From the IMG/VR virus record IMGVR_UViG_3300007346_000047, positions 1 to 47,792 of that record: DNA of 47,792 nucleotides; one strand, 5' to 3'. Below the pieces are notes generated by a model. That model searched no databases. It saw only the letters and a list, made by a program, of their open reading frames with translations, and was not told the origin of the DNA. The stretch comes from a virus. A program made the translations under genes and the position numbers. The first letter of the stretch is position 1. Every line of letters begins with the position of its first letter. Shown here piece after piece: positions 1 to 7,758 of the stretch.

Positions 1-123
1 CCGTAACAGCGGTAATAGCGTCCGCCGTGACCGAAACAGAACCTACAGAGCCGGTGGAAGCTACACCCGTAACAGCGGTAATAGCGTCCGCCGTGACCGA
101 AACAGAACCTACAGAGCCGGTGG
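1..123. repeat. 66-bp tandem repeat (two copies)
   Basis: Positions 1-57 and 67-123 are identical over 57 bases, giving a period of 66 bp (22 codons). The copies lie in frame inside the partial tail-repeat gene. The array reaches the first base of the window, so more copies probably exist outside it. Confidence 0.9.
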
Positions 124-208
124 CTTTAGGTAGGTCCGTTTGGCCCCAAGGCATTGCGCCCCAGCCAGAGCGGCCCCAGCCGCCGAGGGGGACGACAATG
201 CCCGACAT
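1..208 (-). CDS. Repeat-containing virion (tail) protein, 3' end cut by window edge
   Basis: The ATG at 208 overlaps the stop of the preceding gene (TAATG), so translation is probably coupled. The visible 69 codons begin MSGIVVPLGGWGRSGWGAMP and then enter a 22-residue repeat of the type TGSVGSVSVTADAITAV, seen twice before the window ends. Gly/Trp-rich starts followed by TGxxGSVxV repeats are common in tail or capsid-surface proteins of marine podoviruses. Structural role is inferred from this resemblance and from its position after the adaptor genes. The C-terminus is outside the window. The contig probably ends here because of the repeat. Confidence 0.7.
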   Translation of the reverse strand, partial: MSGIVVPLGGWGRSGWGAMPWGQTDLPKATGSVGSVSVTADAITAVTGVASTGSVGSVSVTADAITAVT

Positions 209-642
209 TAGGCTATCCGGATGATGGCATTACTTGCGTCTGCGGCCGGGAAAACAACCGTAAAGTCGCCGGAAGTCGAAGTTTTATCTGATCCAAAATC
301 AAGGACAACCACAGTGGGGTCACCAGCCGCAGAATCGTTATAAATTAAGGCTCCACGCGCCGTTATGGTAGCGGAACTCCAAGTCGTATCCGCGAAATCA
401 GTGAGAGCGGTGGTGCCGCTAGTTGAAGGGTCCACTCGCGTCAAGGTGTTTCCGCCAGCCGTGTAGTTAGTTCCACTAACCTCGTTCGAAGCGGTGTAAG
501 CGGTTGTGGCCGCCGTGAAACTTGCGCTGTTGGTATACAGAGCGATTTTGAAGGTACTGCCACCAGAGTTTTTGAAGTTGTGTACGGCTTCCAAAAGTTC
601 TTTCTTAAAGCTGGTGCACATGAAATTACCCGAAAAGGCCAT
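208..642 (-). CDS. Conserved marine-phage structural protein (144 aa)
   Basis: The start MAFSGNFMCTSFKKEL is preceded by a good AGGAGA ribosome site. The rest is Ser/Thr/Ala-rich and beta-like (IALYTNSASFTAATTAYTAS). It resembles short proteins repeatedly found in the tail/adaptor module of uncultured marine podoviruses, but no biochemical role is known to me. It sits between the adaptor group and the tail-repeat gene, and its stop overlaps the next start, so it is probably a virion component of the late operon. Confidence 0.65.
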   Translation of the reverse strand: MAFSGNFMCTSFKKELLEAVHNFKNSGGSTFKIALYTNSASFTAATTAYTASNEVSGTNYTAGGNTLTRVDPSTSGTTALTDFADTTWSSATITARGALIYNDSAAGDPTVVVLDFGSDKTSTSGDFTVVFPAADASNAIIRIA

Positions 643-643
643 A

Positions 644-937
644 TCACATTCTCCTTATCATTTCGGCCAAATCTTTATGGCCTGCGTCATTCAACGCGTT
701 GTATACGGTAGTTCTATCACTTTTTACCGCTTGACGCATGTAGAAAGCTAAAACCGACGTTATGTTCTCACGAAACGCTTTAGCTTGGTCCCGGATGACC
801 GGATCAGCTTCGTCAGAAATAGAAATAATTTTGTCGGCCGCTATTTCGGCTATCTCTTCCGGAGCAAAACCGCGATGAGACGTGGTTTTAACTTCAACAT
901 GAAAACCGGGATTTAGCTGCATAGTTCCTACCGTCAT
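644..937 (-). CDS. Conserved hypothetical protein of the adaptor module (97 aa)
   Basis: Start overlaps the adaptor gene's stop (ATGA). A second ATG five codons in has a closer ribosome-site-like AGGA, so the start is uncertain by 5 residues. The protein looks mostly alpha-helical (FAPEEIAEIAADKIISI, then VLAFYMRQAVKSDR) with no recognisable catalytic motif. Its position between adaptor and structural genes suggests a small virion or assembly protein. Function unknown. Confidence 0.6.
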   Translation of the reverse strand: MTVGTMQLNPGFHVEVKTTSHRGFAPEEIAEIAADKIISISDEADPVIRDQAKAFRENITSVLAFYMRQAVKSDRTTVYNALNDAGHKDLAEMIRRM

Positions 938-1584
938 TGTTTGGGCCTAATTACCTTTCCGGTCCTATATTCGTCGGTAACCTCTTTGGCTTCCCCAAAC
1001 ATTTTCAAACTCTGGATTGCTTCTACAAACCGTTTTTCGTATTGAGCCATAATGTCCGGTTCACCTTTCATATAGATATATGCCTCAATCAAGGTTCCAT
1101 ACAAAAGGGTTAATTCTGCATTTTCGCTTAACCACGTAGTTCCCGAACCGGACCCTGCTGTCAAGCTGGCGGGCCTGTAGAAATAGTGTAATTCCACGGC
1201 GTAGGCGGAGTCCGGAGTAGGACCTAAAACGAAGTTGTCCACGTCAAAAACGGCATAATACCGAGGGTTTCCGGTTGTTGCGGAGTTTGGGTTAAAAGAC
1301 TGAACAAAATCTACGTCTTTAAAATCCAAAAAGACGTGGTCACTGCTTGAATCTACAAACGAAAGCGAAAAAGGAGCCAAAAAATCGCTGGGAACGGCCA
1401 AATATTTATTGGACGAGGTCATGTTCCCCGTCACGTTCTTGCGAAAAAAGCTCAATTGCACATTTTTAAGAATGCGCTCTTCGGCCTGACGGATAAACAC
1501 CGGAAGATTGTTAACGAAAGACGTTTCGTCGTTTTCGGTGTAGTCTTGAACGGCTTGTTTTAGCTGATCGTATGTGAAACTCAT
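934..1584 (-). CDS. P22 gp4-like head-tail adaptor protein (216 aa)
   Basis: The order of features matches the phage adaptor family: helical N-terminus (YDQLKQAVQDYTEND, IRQAEERILKNVQL), the LAVPSDFLAP turn, a beta region ending VELHYFYRPASL, and a helical C-terminus (ELTLLYGTLIEAYIYMKGEP). Such proteins sit under the portal and join head to tail. It overlaps the 101-aa gene upstream by 4 bp. A second adaptor-like gene lies at 1886-2554, so this phage has two proteins of this general fold. Assignment is from remembered family pattern, not a search. Confidence 0.75.
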   Translation of the reverse strand: MSFTYDQLKQAVQDYTENDETSFVNNLPVFIRQAEERILKNVQLSFFRKNVTGNMTSSNKYLAVPSDFLAPFSLSFVDSSSDHVFLDFKDVDFVQSFNPNSATTGNPRYYAVFDVDNFVLGPTPDSAYAVELHYFYRPASLTAGSGSGTTWLSENAELTLLYGTLIEAYIYMKGEPDIMAQYEKRFVEAIQSLKMFGEAKEVTDEYRTGKVIRPKQ

Positions 1585-1886
1585 GGCGTGCTCACCGTTA
1601 CTAAGCCGACCTGACCAAAACCGGGGCAGGGCCGAAGGGTGGGGTCCTCTATTAAAGGCAAACCCACGTAAACATCCATGGGTTCTATACGATCCGGTCG
1701 CGCATCGCGAAGCGCCTCGGGATCAGACACCTTTCGAAAAGGACCCAATTGAGGGTGTTTTGGTTCATATTGATCCGGGCCCACCAAAAGACCGTTCCAC
1801 TCCTTCAGCATAACCCTGTAAGGATATCGGAATCCCGAACGATCACAGATGGCGTAAGAGTTCTTACCCAGTGCAAACTTTGCCAT
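1581..1886 (-). CDS. Conserved small protein between the two adaptor genes (101 aa)
   Basis: Start codon overlaps the upstream stop (TAATG) and its stop overlaps the next start (ATGA), so all three are probably translated together. The N-terminal half contains SYAICDRSGFRYPYR and KEWNGLLVGPDQYEPKHPQ, a pattern that recurs in proteins of the same place and size in marine phages. The pair of aromatic-rich motifs looks like a small beta or zinc-less knuckle domain. Function unknown; a virion role is likely from synteny. Confidence 0.65.
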   Translation of the reverse strand: MAKFALGKNSYAICDRSGFRYPYRVMLKEWNGLLVGPDQYEPKHPQLGPFRKVSDPEALRDARPDRIEPMDVYVGLPLIEDPTLRPCPGFGQVGLVTVSTP

Positions 1887-2554
1887 TATCGGCCCCCGTA
1901 ATAGTCATATTTCGGGGCGACATTAAAGGAGGCCCTGTCGCGATCTTCTTCGGCCGCGCGTTGAAACTCCTCCTCATATACGGCTTTTAAGAGTTGAGTG
2001 CGCTCTGGCGCGCGTTTCAAAGACAAGTAGTACGACAATCCTGCGGCTAAACACGGATAAAAACGAAAGGGCATATCCATGGTATTTGTGTAAACATCCG
2101 CGTCATCCATACGAGTGAGCGCATCGTAAATCACAACATCCGAGGTGTTTTCCGGAGTTGGCCAAATCTTTAAATTTGGCGTGAGCTGACGGTCTAAGAA
2201 GAATTGATTAGGGCGGCCCTGCGTGGTTTTGGTAGGAATAGTAAGGTATTCGTCCCGGCTCAGACGATCCATGGAATAATCTGTTCCATCCCGACGGACA
2301 ATCACAGACAATACGTCAATGACGTCTGCTCCTAGATCGTATTCCCCGTCGCCTACAACCAGCGTCAACGAACGTTGTTTAATGGTCCATTGATTTAAGC
2401 CTCGATTAGCCCAATCTGCAAGCAACAGATTGAGAGAACGCTTTGCGGTTTTAAGGTCGTAACCGGTACGAACCTCAATACCACAACGCTCAAACGCCTC
2501 TTCTACATAATCAGCGACGTCTAACTCAAAATCTGTGCTTCCCGAAGTGGCCAT
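1886..2554 (-). CDS. Head-tail adaptor / stopper-like protein (222 aa)
   Basis: The frame stays open to 2848, but the extra 98 residues are an Arg/Ala-rich shadow of the neighbouring gene. The supported start is the ATG at 2554 (MATSGSTDFELDVADYVEEA), one base after the upstream stop. Visible elements are an acidic helical N-terminus, KTAKRSLNLLLADWANRG, a central beta part (LKIWPTPENTSDVVIYDAL) and a C-terminal helix ending in an Arg/Glu-rich segment. This pattern matches P22 gp4-type adaptors and overlaps in style with the 216-aa protein downstream. Likely a portal-proximal neck protein. Confidence 0.7.
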   Translation of the reverse strand: MATSGSTDFELDVADYVEEAFERCGIEVRTGYDLKTAKRSLNLLLADWANRGLNQWTIKQRSLTLVVGDGEYDLGADVIDVLSVIVRRDGTDYSMDRLSRDEYLTIPTKTTQGRPNQFFLDRQLTPNLKIWPTPENTSDVVIYDALTRMDDADVYTNTMDMPFRFYPCLAAGLSYYLSLKRAPERTQLLKAVYEEEFQRAAEEDRDRASFNVAPKYDYYGGR

Positions 2555-2555
2555 C

Positions 2556-2876
2556 TTATTTCTTCTTGACCATGCCGCCGCCGCGCATCTTCTTGACCAT
2601 GCCGCCGCCGCGCATCTTCCGCACAGGCGTCTTCTTAACCATGCCGCCGCGCATCTTCCGCACAGGCTCCGACTCCGGCTTCGGCTTCGGCTGTTTACGC
2701 GGGGGAGGCGGCTTCGCCATATTCTTTTTATTCTCTTCGTTCTGGGCAGCCACGGCAGAACCAAAATCGGGATCACCAACCGTTGTGTCCGAGCCGGAAG
2801 GCGGGCTCTGGAAACCACCCGCCCCCAAGTTAACGACAGAACCGCCATTGCTAAATCGCCTAGGTTTCATAGCCAT
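2556..2876 (-). CDS. Low-complexity basic protein with MRGGGMVKK repeats (106 aa)
   Basis: A clear AGGAG precedes the ATG at 2876. The N-terminus carries the RRFSNGGSV element that recurs in several virion proteins of this phage. The middle is Pro/Lys-rich, and the C-terminus has three copies of K-M-R-G-G-(G)-M-V-K-K. The DNA repeats at 2570-2660 reflect these copies. The basic repeat tail suggests nucleic-acid contact or a disordered virion peptide. I do not recognise a defined function. Confidence 0.6.
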   Translation of the reverse strand: MAMKPRRFSNGGSVVNLGAGGFQSPPSGSDTTVGDPDFGSAVAAQNEENKKNMAKPPPPRKQPKPKPESEPVRKMRGGMVKKTPVRKMRGGGMVKKMRGGGMVKKK

Positions 2877-3450
2877 TTTCTAGTCTCCTGTGAAAACGGT
2901 CCCGCTTTTCATAGATTTCACGGGCGTTATATTGATCGTCGTATACGTTATAATAACCTTTTTTATCCAGCTTGTCTGCGGCCTGTTGTAACTTAGATAA
3001 GCGCTGAACAAAAATCATCGCGTATTCTGTTGCTAGGCGCGGTGCAAAATCTACGTCCTGCACAAATTCGCTTTCCTCGTCATGTGGATGAAAACCCATA
3101 ACCCACATGTCCTTGTCGATGAACATGCCGTCAGAAATGGCGTCGTTTATTTGATCGAGATAATCGTGGAAAATTTTTGGGTCTTCGTCAAATTTAAAGT
3201 CTACAATTATGGCGAGGTCAAACAAATCGTCAAACCGAGAAATTGCGCTGTATAGACATTGCTTGTTGTTTTCGTACTTAAACAAGACAGAAACACTGTT
3301 GGATATCCAAGCTTGTTGAGCGTAAGGGCACGGTGGAAGGTCATTAAAGTGAGGACTAGGTTTTGACAGAACCTCAGAAGACCAATCTAGCAATTCTTGA
3401 TGAACCGCTTGTTCCGTATCCAAAGAAGGTGTCAAAAAAGCTAGGGTCAT
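2860..3450 (-). CDS. Conserved marine-phage hypothetical protein (196 aa)
   Basis: Starts on an ATGA overlap with the preceding gene. The segment NDLPPCPYAQQAWISNSVSV is a recognisable signature of a protein common in marine phage late regions. The rest is acidic and rich in aromatic residues, with a helical C-terminus (QRLSKLQQAADKLDKKGYY). No catalytic motif stands out. Its position among small basic proteins and adaptor genes suggests a virion or assembly role; this is inference. Confidence 0.65.
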   Translation of the reverse strand: MTLAFLTPSLDTEQAVHQELLDWSSEVLSKPSPHFNDLPPCPYAQQAWISNSVSVLFKYENNKQCLYSAISRFDDLFDLAIIVDFKFDEDPKIFHDYLDQINDAISDGMFIDKDMWVMGFHPHDEESEFVQDVDFAPRLATEYAMIFVQRLSKLQQAADKLDKKGYYNVYDDQYNAREIYEKRDRFHRRLENGYET

Positions 3451-3773
3451 GACTGCGTCACAGAACCCTTGGTTACTTTGCGTCGATTGTTCATAATCGC
3501 TCCACAGCCCCGCGCAACAACGCCACCCCGTGCCATGTTTTTTACTTTTGCGCTTTTTGTGTTGGAAACAACGTTTTCCCCCCTTGCGCCTCCTTTTTTC
3601 TTTTTACGAGCTGTAGCGGCGCGCTCTGATTGAGTGAGGCTCTTCGCTTTGCTGCGGGGCAAGCACCGGTCAGGGTTCTTTTTGTTTTTAGACGTCCCGC
3701 AGGCACCTTTGATTTTACCGTCCGTGCCTATTCTAACCCAATCTTGGTCGCGCCATTTTTTTAATTCACCCAT
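3447..3773 (-). CDS. DUF5872-like small basic protein with a GCGA-type tail (108 aa)
   Basis: The frame is open upstream to 4100, but that stretch overlaps two other genes. The ATG at 3773 begins MGELKKWRDQDWVRIG and overlaps the upstream gene by 8 bp. The N-terminal 80 residues (WVRIGTDGKIKGACG, then CLPRSKAKSLTQSERAATA and a Lys-rich stretch) match the DUF5872-type proteins found in marine phages and algal viruses. The last 30 residues (MARGGVVARGCGAIMNNRRK) match another small marine-phage family, apparently fused here in frame. Strongly basic; DNA or virion binding is inferred. Confidence 0.65.
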   Translation of the reverse strand: MGELKKWRDQDWVRIGTDGKIKGACGTSKNKKNPDRCLPRSKAKSLTQSERAATARKKKKGGARGENVVSNTKSAKVKNMARGGVVARGCGAIMNNRRKVTKGSVTQS

Positions 3774-3954
3774 TTTTTTTGCCCTTCGCCTTTTTGGCGT
3801 AGTTGGGGTCCTTACAATACTTTGAGGCCGCCATATTCGCATACGCGGATGGGTATGTGTCGAATGTACGCTCTGCCCAGGCTTTGCCTGCCGGACATAT
3901 TTTGCTTCCTTTGCTTTTTGAGGAAGATTTCTTAGACTTGCGTGAATAGGCCAT
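3766..3954 (-). CDS. Small Lys/Ser-rich conserved protein (62 aa)
   Basis: MAYSRKSKKSSSKSKGSKIC leads into AWAERTFDTYPSAYANMAA and a Lys-rich end. The WAxRTFDxYPSAYANxAAS pattern is recurrent in marine phages and large algal viruses, usually beside the DUF5872-like gene, as here. The protein is very basic (N- and C-terminal Lys clusters) and has two Cys residues that could bind metal. Function unknown. It overlaps the downstream gene by 8 bp. Confidence 0.65.
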   Translation of the reverse strand: MAYSRKSKKSSSKSKGSKICPAGKAWAERTFDTYPSAYANMAASKYCKDPNYAKKAKGKKNG

Positions 3955-3972
3955 TCCCTACTCCAAACAATT

Positions 3973-4257
3973 TTACCACGCCTTGCAAGACCAATACCTT
4001 GCGGAAAATTTATCTTTCGCGGTATCGCAAGAATGTCGAGCCCGGAAGTTGCTTCGACGTTTAGGCTGATCTTTTTTGATAGACATATTTGGGTCGCCAA
4101 AACGAACCAACTTAATTTCAGAACCTATTTTGGCGAGAACAGCGCTCTTTTTTGATTTACCGGGAGTCCGCTTTGGTTTGTTGTATCCTGCAAAGGTTTC
4201 TCCTCGATAACTCAATCTTCCAGAAGGAAGTCTTTTAACGTTTTTAGTAGTAGCCAT
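3973..4257 (-). CDS. Small basic conserved protein (94 aa)
   Basis: The sequence VKRLPSGRLSYRGETFAGYN, then FGDPNMSIKKDQPKRRSNF and RARHSCDTAKDKFSARYWSC, is a family signature shared by marine phages and algal viruses. The paired Cys residues near the end (RHSC, YWSC) could form a small metal-binding knuckle. It is the third small basic protein in a row, so these three may work together in the virion or on packaged DNA; that is inference. The start overlaps the upstream stop by one base. Confidence 0.65.
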   Translation of the reverse strand: MATTKNVKRLPSGRLSYRGETFAGYNKPKRTPGKSKKSAVLAKIGSEIKLVRFGDPNMSIKKDQPKRRSNFRARHSCDTAKDKFSARYWSCKAW

Positions 4258-5063
4258 TACGCCAAAACATCTCCGTTCTCAATGTAAATAAGCTCAAAAG
4301 CCGCAGAAATATCAAAACTCACAGAACCGGAGGATGATATTGCTCTTACCTCAATGTCCGACTTTTCGGCTACCTTGACCGGCACGGAAAATGTTTCTTC
4401 AACGTGCATCCCTGTTGTTAAAGACTTAACATCCTTTGACTGGAAAACTTCGCCATACGGCCTCACCGCTAAAATCATTTTACAGACCGCTGGAGTGTTA
4501 GAGGTCGTCCCGTTAGATATGTCATATTGGAGCAAGTACGCCGTGTATCCCGAAGGAACGGTCCAAAGAGCCATTAAGCTCTGATTTGAGCCGGTTACGC
4601 CGTTAATGCTGGCATAAACATTGGCTGGGACGCCGGAGGTAATAGTGCCTGTTCCTGTATAAATCACGCCTGCGTTAGCGCCACCAGAACCAGCAGATCG
4701 CACAATCATCCGATTGACCCGCAGGTATGATTTGGTGGTGTTTACGGCTGTCTGCCCATTCAGGGTGACAGTTTCAGAAATTTCATTGTAGTCGGCGTCC
4801 AGTCCAAAAACAGTCACCGTTCTTGCGCCAGTCCCAGCACTGGTATCGGCAGTCGAGCTACTGGAGACGGTCATCACCGATGCGCTGGGCGGGTAAACAT
4901 AAAGACCGCCTTCTGACCATATCGTTTCTAAGCTGTTTCCAACAGAAGCGTTGTTGCCGAACTTGAACAGCGGCTTGTGGTAAGCAATTTGCCCACGAGA
5001 AACTTGAAGCTCAAACGGTTCGGAAGTTCCAACGCGTGAAATAGAACTAACTTCGCGGGCCAT
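4257..5063 (-). CDS. Beta-rich phage structural protein (268 aa)
   Basis: MAREVSSISRVG is followed by a long Ser/Thr/Gly-rich, strand-like sequence. It includes a central GTGARTVTVFGLDADYNEIS repeat-like element and a C-terminal VEETFSVPVKVAEKSDIEVR. Proteins with this N-terminus and GTGARTVTV motif are common capsid-surface or tail proteins in marine podovirus metagenome contigs. It is followed closely by the 91-aa gene at 5073-5348 upstream of it in transcription order. Virion role is inferred from composition and synteny; exact role unknown. Confidence 0.65.
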   Translation of the reverse strand: MAREVSSISRVGTSEPFELQVSRGQIAYHKPLFKFGNNASVGNSLETIWSEGGLYVYPPSASVMTVSSSSTADTSAGTGARTVTVFGLDADYNEISETVTLNGQTAVNTTKSYLRVNRMIVRSAGSGGANAGVIYTGTGTITSGVPANVYASINGVTGSNQSLMALWTVPSGYTAYLLQYDISNGTTSNTPAVCKMILAVRPYGEVFQSKDVKSLTTGMHVEETFSVPVKVAEKSDIEVRAISSSGSVSFDISAAFELIYIENGDVLA

Positions 5064-5072
5064 GATAACCTC

Positions 5073-5348
5073 TTAGCTGTAGAAAATAGTCATCGCCGTG
5101 ATGTTGGTTGCAGTGCTCACATAAAAATCAGTTGTGAACAAAACACCTTCGTCAGGGATGTTTACAGAGTGGGAATCGGACGCCAAAAAGTCGATGTCCA
5201 AAACAGTTGCGCCGCCGTTACCGTCGGTAAGAGTAAGGCGTCCAGCTCCTGCGGCGGTCAAAACTTGCACCTGACGCAGACGGGAGCGACCAATAGAGGC
5301 CGCCCCTGTTCCGGTCAGACGTTTTGTTTTTACGTCTGAGTTTGCCAT
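5073..5348 (-). CDS. Small beta-rich structural protein (91 aa)
   Basis: Ribosome site AAGGAG precedes the start. The sequence is strand-rich with short turns (LRQVQVLTAAGAGRLTLTDG, VNIPDEGVLFTTDFYVSTA). Size and fold type are like capsid decoration or tail-accessory proteins, but no family is identified with certainty. It lies between two larger structural genes in the late operon. Confidence 0.6.
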   Translation of the reverse strand: MANSDVKTKRLTGTGAASIGRSRLRQVQVLTAAGAGRLTLTDGNGGATVLDIDFLASDSHSVNIPDEGVLFTTDFYVSTATNITAMTIFYS

Positions 5349-5358
5349 GACTCACTCC

Positions 5359-5976
5359 TTACGAGGCTACGTCATAGCCCAAGATGGTGATTACCAGACG
5401 GCCCGCCGTATATTCAGCGTCCGTAGTAGACCCTGCGACCAAATACAGGTACTGGTCGGCAGCAATAGTACCGCCCGCCACACGCGTACCAACAGCAGCA
5501 TCACCTGCGTTAATAATCAGTGTTTCCGTTAGATCACTGATCGGGCTGTCCTCAACGCCAGTTGCTTCCGTGGCAGAATAGAGGTCAATGTCTGGGTCGC
5601 CGCCCGCCGGAGCTTCAAAACACTCCATCGTAACGCCAAAGACAACACCCGAATTGGCCGTCGTAACCTGACCCAAGTAGGCTACGCCCGAGCCGTTCTT
5701 GCCGATAATGTCACCGGCGGCGGTGGACTGAAGACCGGTAAGGTCTAGCATAATAGTGGTTTTAACGAGGTTGACGTTAGTGCCTACGTCGCTTTTAAAG
5801 CGCTCCACCTGCGTGATGTAAGTTTCCGCGGTGCCTTCAATACCCGCACCAGCTTCGGCCTCCACGGCCATTTTGCTGCCGCTGGTGACCGTAATAGTAC
5901 CGGTAGTTGCGTTTTTAGAAACTGTCTGAAAGCCGTTCTCAGAACGGACTGGACCAGAAAACGTTGTCGAAGCCAT
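5359..5976 (-). CDS. Virion structural protein, capsid-proximal (205 aa)
   Basis: The N-terminus MASTTFSGPVRSENGFQTV and the beta-rich body with Gly/Ala/Thr-rich loops match a structural protein often encoded next to the capsid gene in marine phages. The C-terminus (YTAGRLVITILGYDVAS) is typical of jelly-roll-like ends, but fold is only inferred. A 177-bp gap with a terminator separates it from the capsid gene, so its transcription may depend on read-through or on a promoter in the gap. Confidence 0.65.
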   Translation of the reverse strand: MASTTFSGPVRSENGFQTVSKNATTGTITVTSGSKMAVEAEAGAGIEGTAETYITQVERFKSDVGTNVNLVKTTIMLDLTGLQSTAAGDIIGKNGSGVAYLGQVTTANSGVVFGVTMECFEAPAGGDPDIDLYSATEATGVEDSPISDLTETLIINAGDAAVGTRVAGGTIAADQYLYLVAGSTTDAEYTAGRLVITILGYDVAS

Positions 5977-6090
5977 GTCTTCACCTCATGCACAAGGGTT
6001 TGCCTTGCAGTCTGTGCAACGTCAGGAGGGCAGGGACCTGTCTGCAAAGCTTTTTTAATGCCCACAGGTGTCATTCTAACAAGAAAGTAA

Positions 6091-6130
6091 ACAAAAAAGA
6101 AGGGGCCTCCCTTTTCGGGAAGCCCCTTCT
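6091..6130 (-). terminator. Rho-independent terminator after the capsid gene
   Basis: On the minus strand a 9-bp stem (6098-6106 paired with 6122-6130), continued by a 4-bp inner stem around a TTTTC loop, is followed by a T-rich run (6091-6097). It lies 24 bp past the capsid stop. Partial read-through would give capsid transcripts in excess over the downstream structural genes. Confidence 0.85.
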
Positions 6131-6154
6131 CGCCGGCAGGTAAAACCTGTCGTT

Positions 6155-7066
6155 TTACGCTGCGCCGGGAGTACCGAACACAGAACGCCAATCGGAAACA
6201 CCGAAGCTGTAGCGTTCACGCGCTTTGAAGCGCATGTTGCCGGTGTCAAAATCACCTTCCATCGCCGTCTTAATCGGAGAGCGATTGAAGTATTTGAAAC
6301 CGTTTGGAGCGTCGGTTTTAATGAAGAATGCGTCCGTATCAACGAGGAAGTGATTAACTACCGCGCCGTCAGGAAGCATACCCATGGTCTTCATGGCATT
6401 GAGGTCGTTGTCGGCAGTACCAGAGCGGAGGTTAGAGTTGATAACTCGTTCCGCAATGAACTGAAGCTCTTTTGGAATAATGAGCTTCATACCGCGAACA
6501 GCAATCTTCAGACCACGTTCGTCCGTCAGACCTGCAATATCAATAAGCATCTGTTCCAGGGACGTCTCGTTAAGGTCAGCCGCCGTGGAAAGAAGGTTAC
6601 GTTGATTGCCGGAAAGACTTGGATGTGCCGTGGAGCAAAGCGCTGCGCCGTCACCAATTGCAGAAGCACCCGCCGTGAACGCATTGTTCAAGATGGCAGC
6701 CGCTTTAATCTGCTTGGTCTGAGCCATAGAGCGGGCCAGAGCCTTAGTGTACCGCGAAGCAAGACGGTCATAGAGGTTGTCTTCAACAGCCTCCTCAGTA
6801 ACCGAAAATGCCAGCGCAATGGTTTCATGCGTGTACCGAGCGGTATACGTCTCCTGAGCATCATCAAAAGTAATGGCGTTGCCTTCACTCTTAACAGGTG
6901 CCGTGGAGAAACCACCAAGCATCACTTCTTCTTCAAAGGCGCGGTCCGAAGACTCCTCCTCAAAGATTTCAGCGTGCTCGTTTTCGTAACGATCATACTC
7001 AAGACCAAACAGCGCATTAAGGCCGGGCTCAAGCTCTTTCGCAAGTTGTGCGCGAGAAATAGCCAT
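6155..7066 (-). CDS. Major capsid protein, HK97-fold / Mu gpT-like (303 aa)
   Basis: The protein has the acidic N-terminal part (IFEEESSDRAFEEEVMLGGF), the ITFDDAQETYTARYTHETIA strand, a spine-helix-like segment (SVTEEAVEDNLYDRLASRYT), and the A-domain pattern LKIAVRGMKLIIPKELQF. The C-terminal half (HFLVDTDAFFIKTDAPNGF) also fits gpT-type capsid proteins. Length is usual for the family. A strong AGGAGGG ribosome site precedes the start. It follows the scaffold and decoration genes and is followed by a strong terminator, which fits a highly expressed capsid gene. Confidence 0.85.
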   Translation of the reverse strand: MAISRAQLAKELEPGLNALFGLEYDRYENEHAEIFEEESSDRAFEEEVMLGGFSTAPVKSEGNAITFDDAQETYTARYTHETIALAFSVTEEAVEDNLYDRLASRYTKALARSMAQTKQIKAAAILNNAFTAGASAIGDGAALCSTAHPSLSGNQRNLLSTAADLNETSLEQMLIDIAGLTDERGLKIAVRGMKLIIPKELQFIAERVINSNLRSGTADNDLNAMKTMGMLPDGAVVNHFLVDTDAFFIKTDAPNGFKYFNRSPIKTAMEGDFDTGNMRFKARERYSFGVSDWRSVFGTPGAA

Positions 7067-7079
7067 TTCTTAGCCCTCC

Positions 7080-7730
7080 TTAAATGCCGGTGGAATCTGC
7101 GGTGGTCTGAGAATCAAACCTCCGAGAACCAGCGTTAAAGTGCGCGTTTAGACGAACGATCAGCGGAATACCCGCTGCCGCATAATCGGAGTTTGCAGCA
7201 TCGTCCATGATGCCGACAACTCGAAGCGGTAGCGTTGCTGTCGTCGCTACGGAAGAAACACTAAGCGCGCTGTTAGACGAGCCCGTGTCCGTCGAACCCG
7301 TTCGTGCCGAAGTACCGAGCGAGGCGTTAGCAAACACCGTCGCAAGAGCCGTAGCACGGTCCGTAAGGGACGCATCAGACGCAACTTTGAAAAGCTGATC
7401 TGGGTTGTCGGCCACAAAGGCCTTAACCGGGTGGTTGGTATCAACACTAACCGAGCCAGAGCCGGGCCAGTAATTGATAAAGATTGGTTTCTTGGAAACC
7501 GAATCTACGTATTCCACACCCATAAGGACGCCAAGCGCTTGCGTAGTGCCGCCAGAAGTGGCACCAGCAAAATCAATAACACCCGCGGCCAGAGGCACAC
7601 AGATACCGTATTGAAAGATTGCGTTGGTGTTGTTGGAAGCAATTTCGTACTGAGTAACGCCAGTAGAATTTACACCGCTGCCAACCATCCCAATAGGGCG
7701 AAGACCGTAGGCAGTGTTTTGATTTGCCAT
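7080..7730 (-). CDS. Capsid decoration-like structural protein (216 aa)
   Basis: MANQNTAYGLRPIGMVG is the start pattern of a common marine-phage structural protein encoded just before the capsid gene. The body is strand-rich and small-residue-rich (LAAGVIDFAGATSGGTTQAL, then a Ser/Thr-rich linker), with a C-terminal IPLIVRLNAHFNAGS strand. Ribosome site AGGAG lies upstream. A head decoration or cement role is likely from neighbours; a minor capsid role is an alternative. Confidence 0.7.
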   Translation of the reverse strand: MANQNTAYGLRPIGMVGSGVNSTGVTQYEIASNNTNAIFQYGICVPLAAGVIDFAGATSGGTTQALGVLMGVEYVDSVSKKPIFINYWPGSGSVSVDTNHPVKAFVADNPDQLFKVASDASLTDRATALATVFANASLGTSARTGSTDTGSSNSALSVSSVATTATLPLRVVGIMDDAANSDYAAAGIPLIVRLNAHFNAGSRRFDSQTTADSTGI

Positions 7731-7758
7731 TGGTTGTTCTCCTAAAGGGGCGGACCTG

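Noticed and set aside
27-224. Plus-strand TETEPTEPV repeat protein
   Set aside because: It is the complement of the minus-strand repeat gene, whose start overlaps the upstream stop and which resembles phage proteins.
2555-2848. Arg/Ala-rich N-terminal extension of the adaptor gene
   Set aside because: It is another frame of the MRGGGMVKK repeat gene; the ATG at 2554 starts the recognisable domain.
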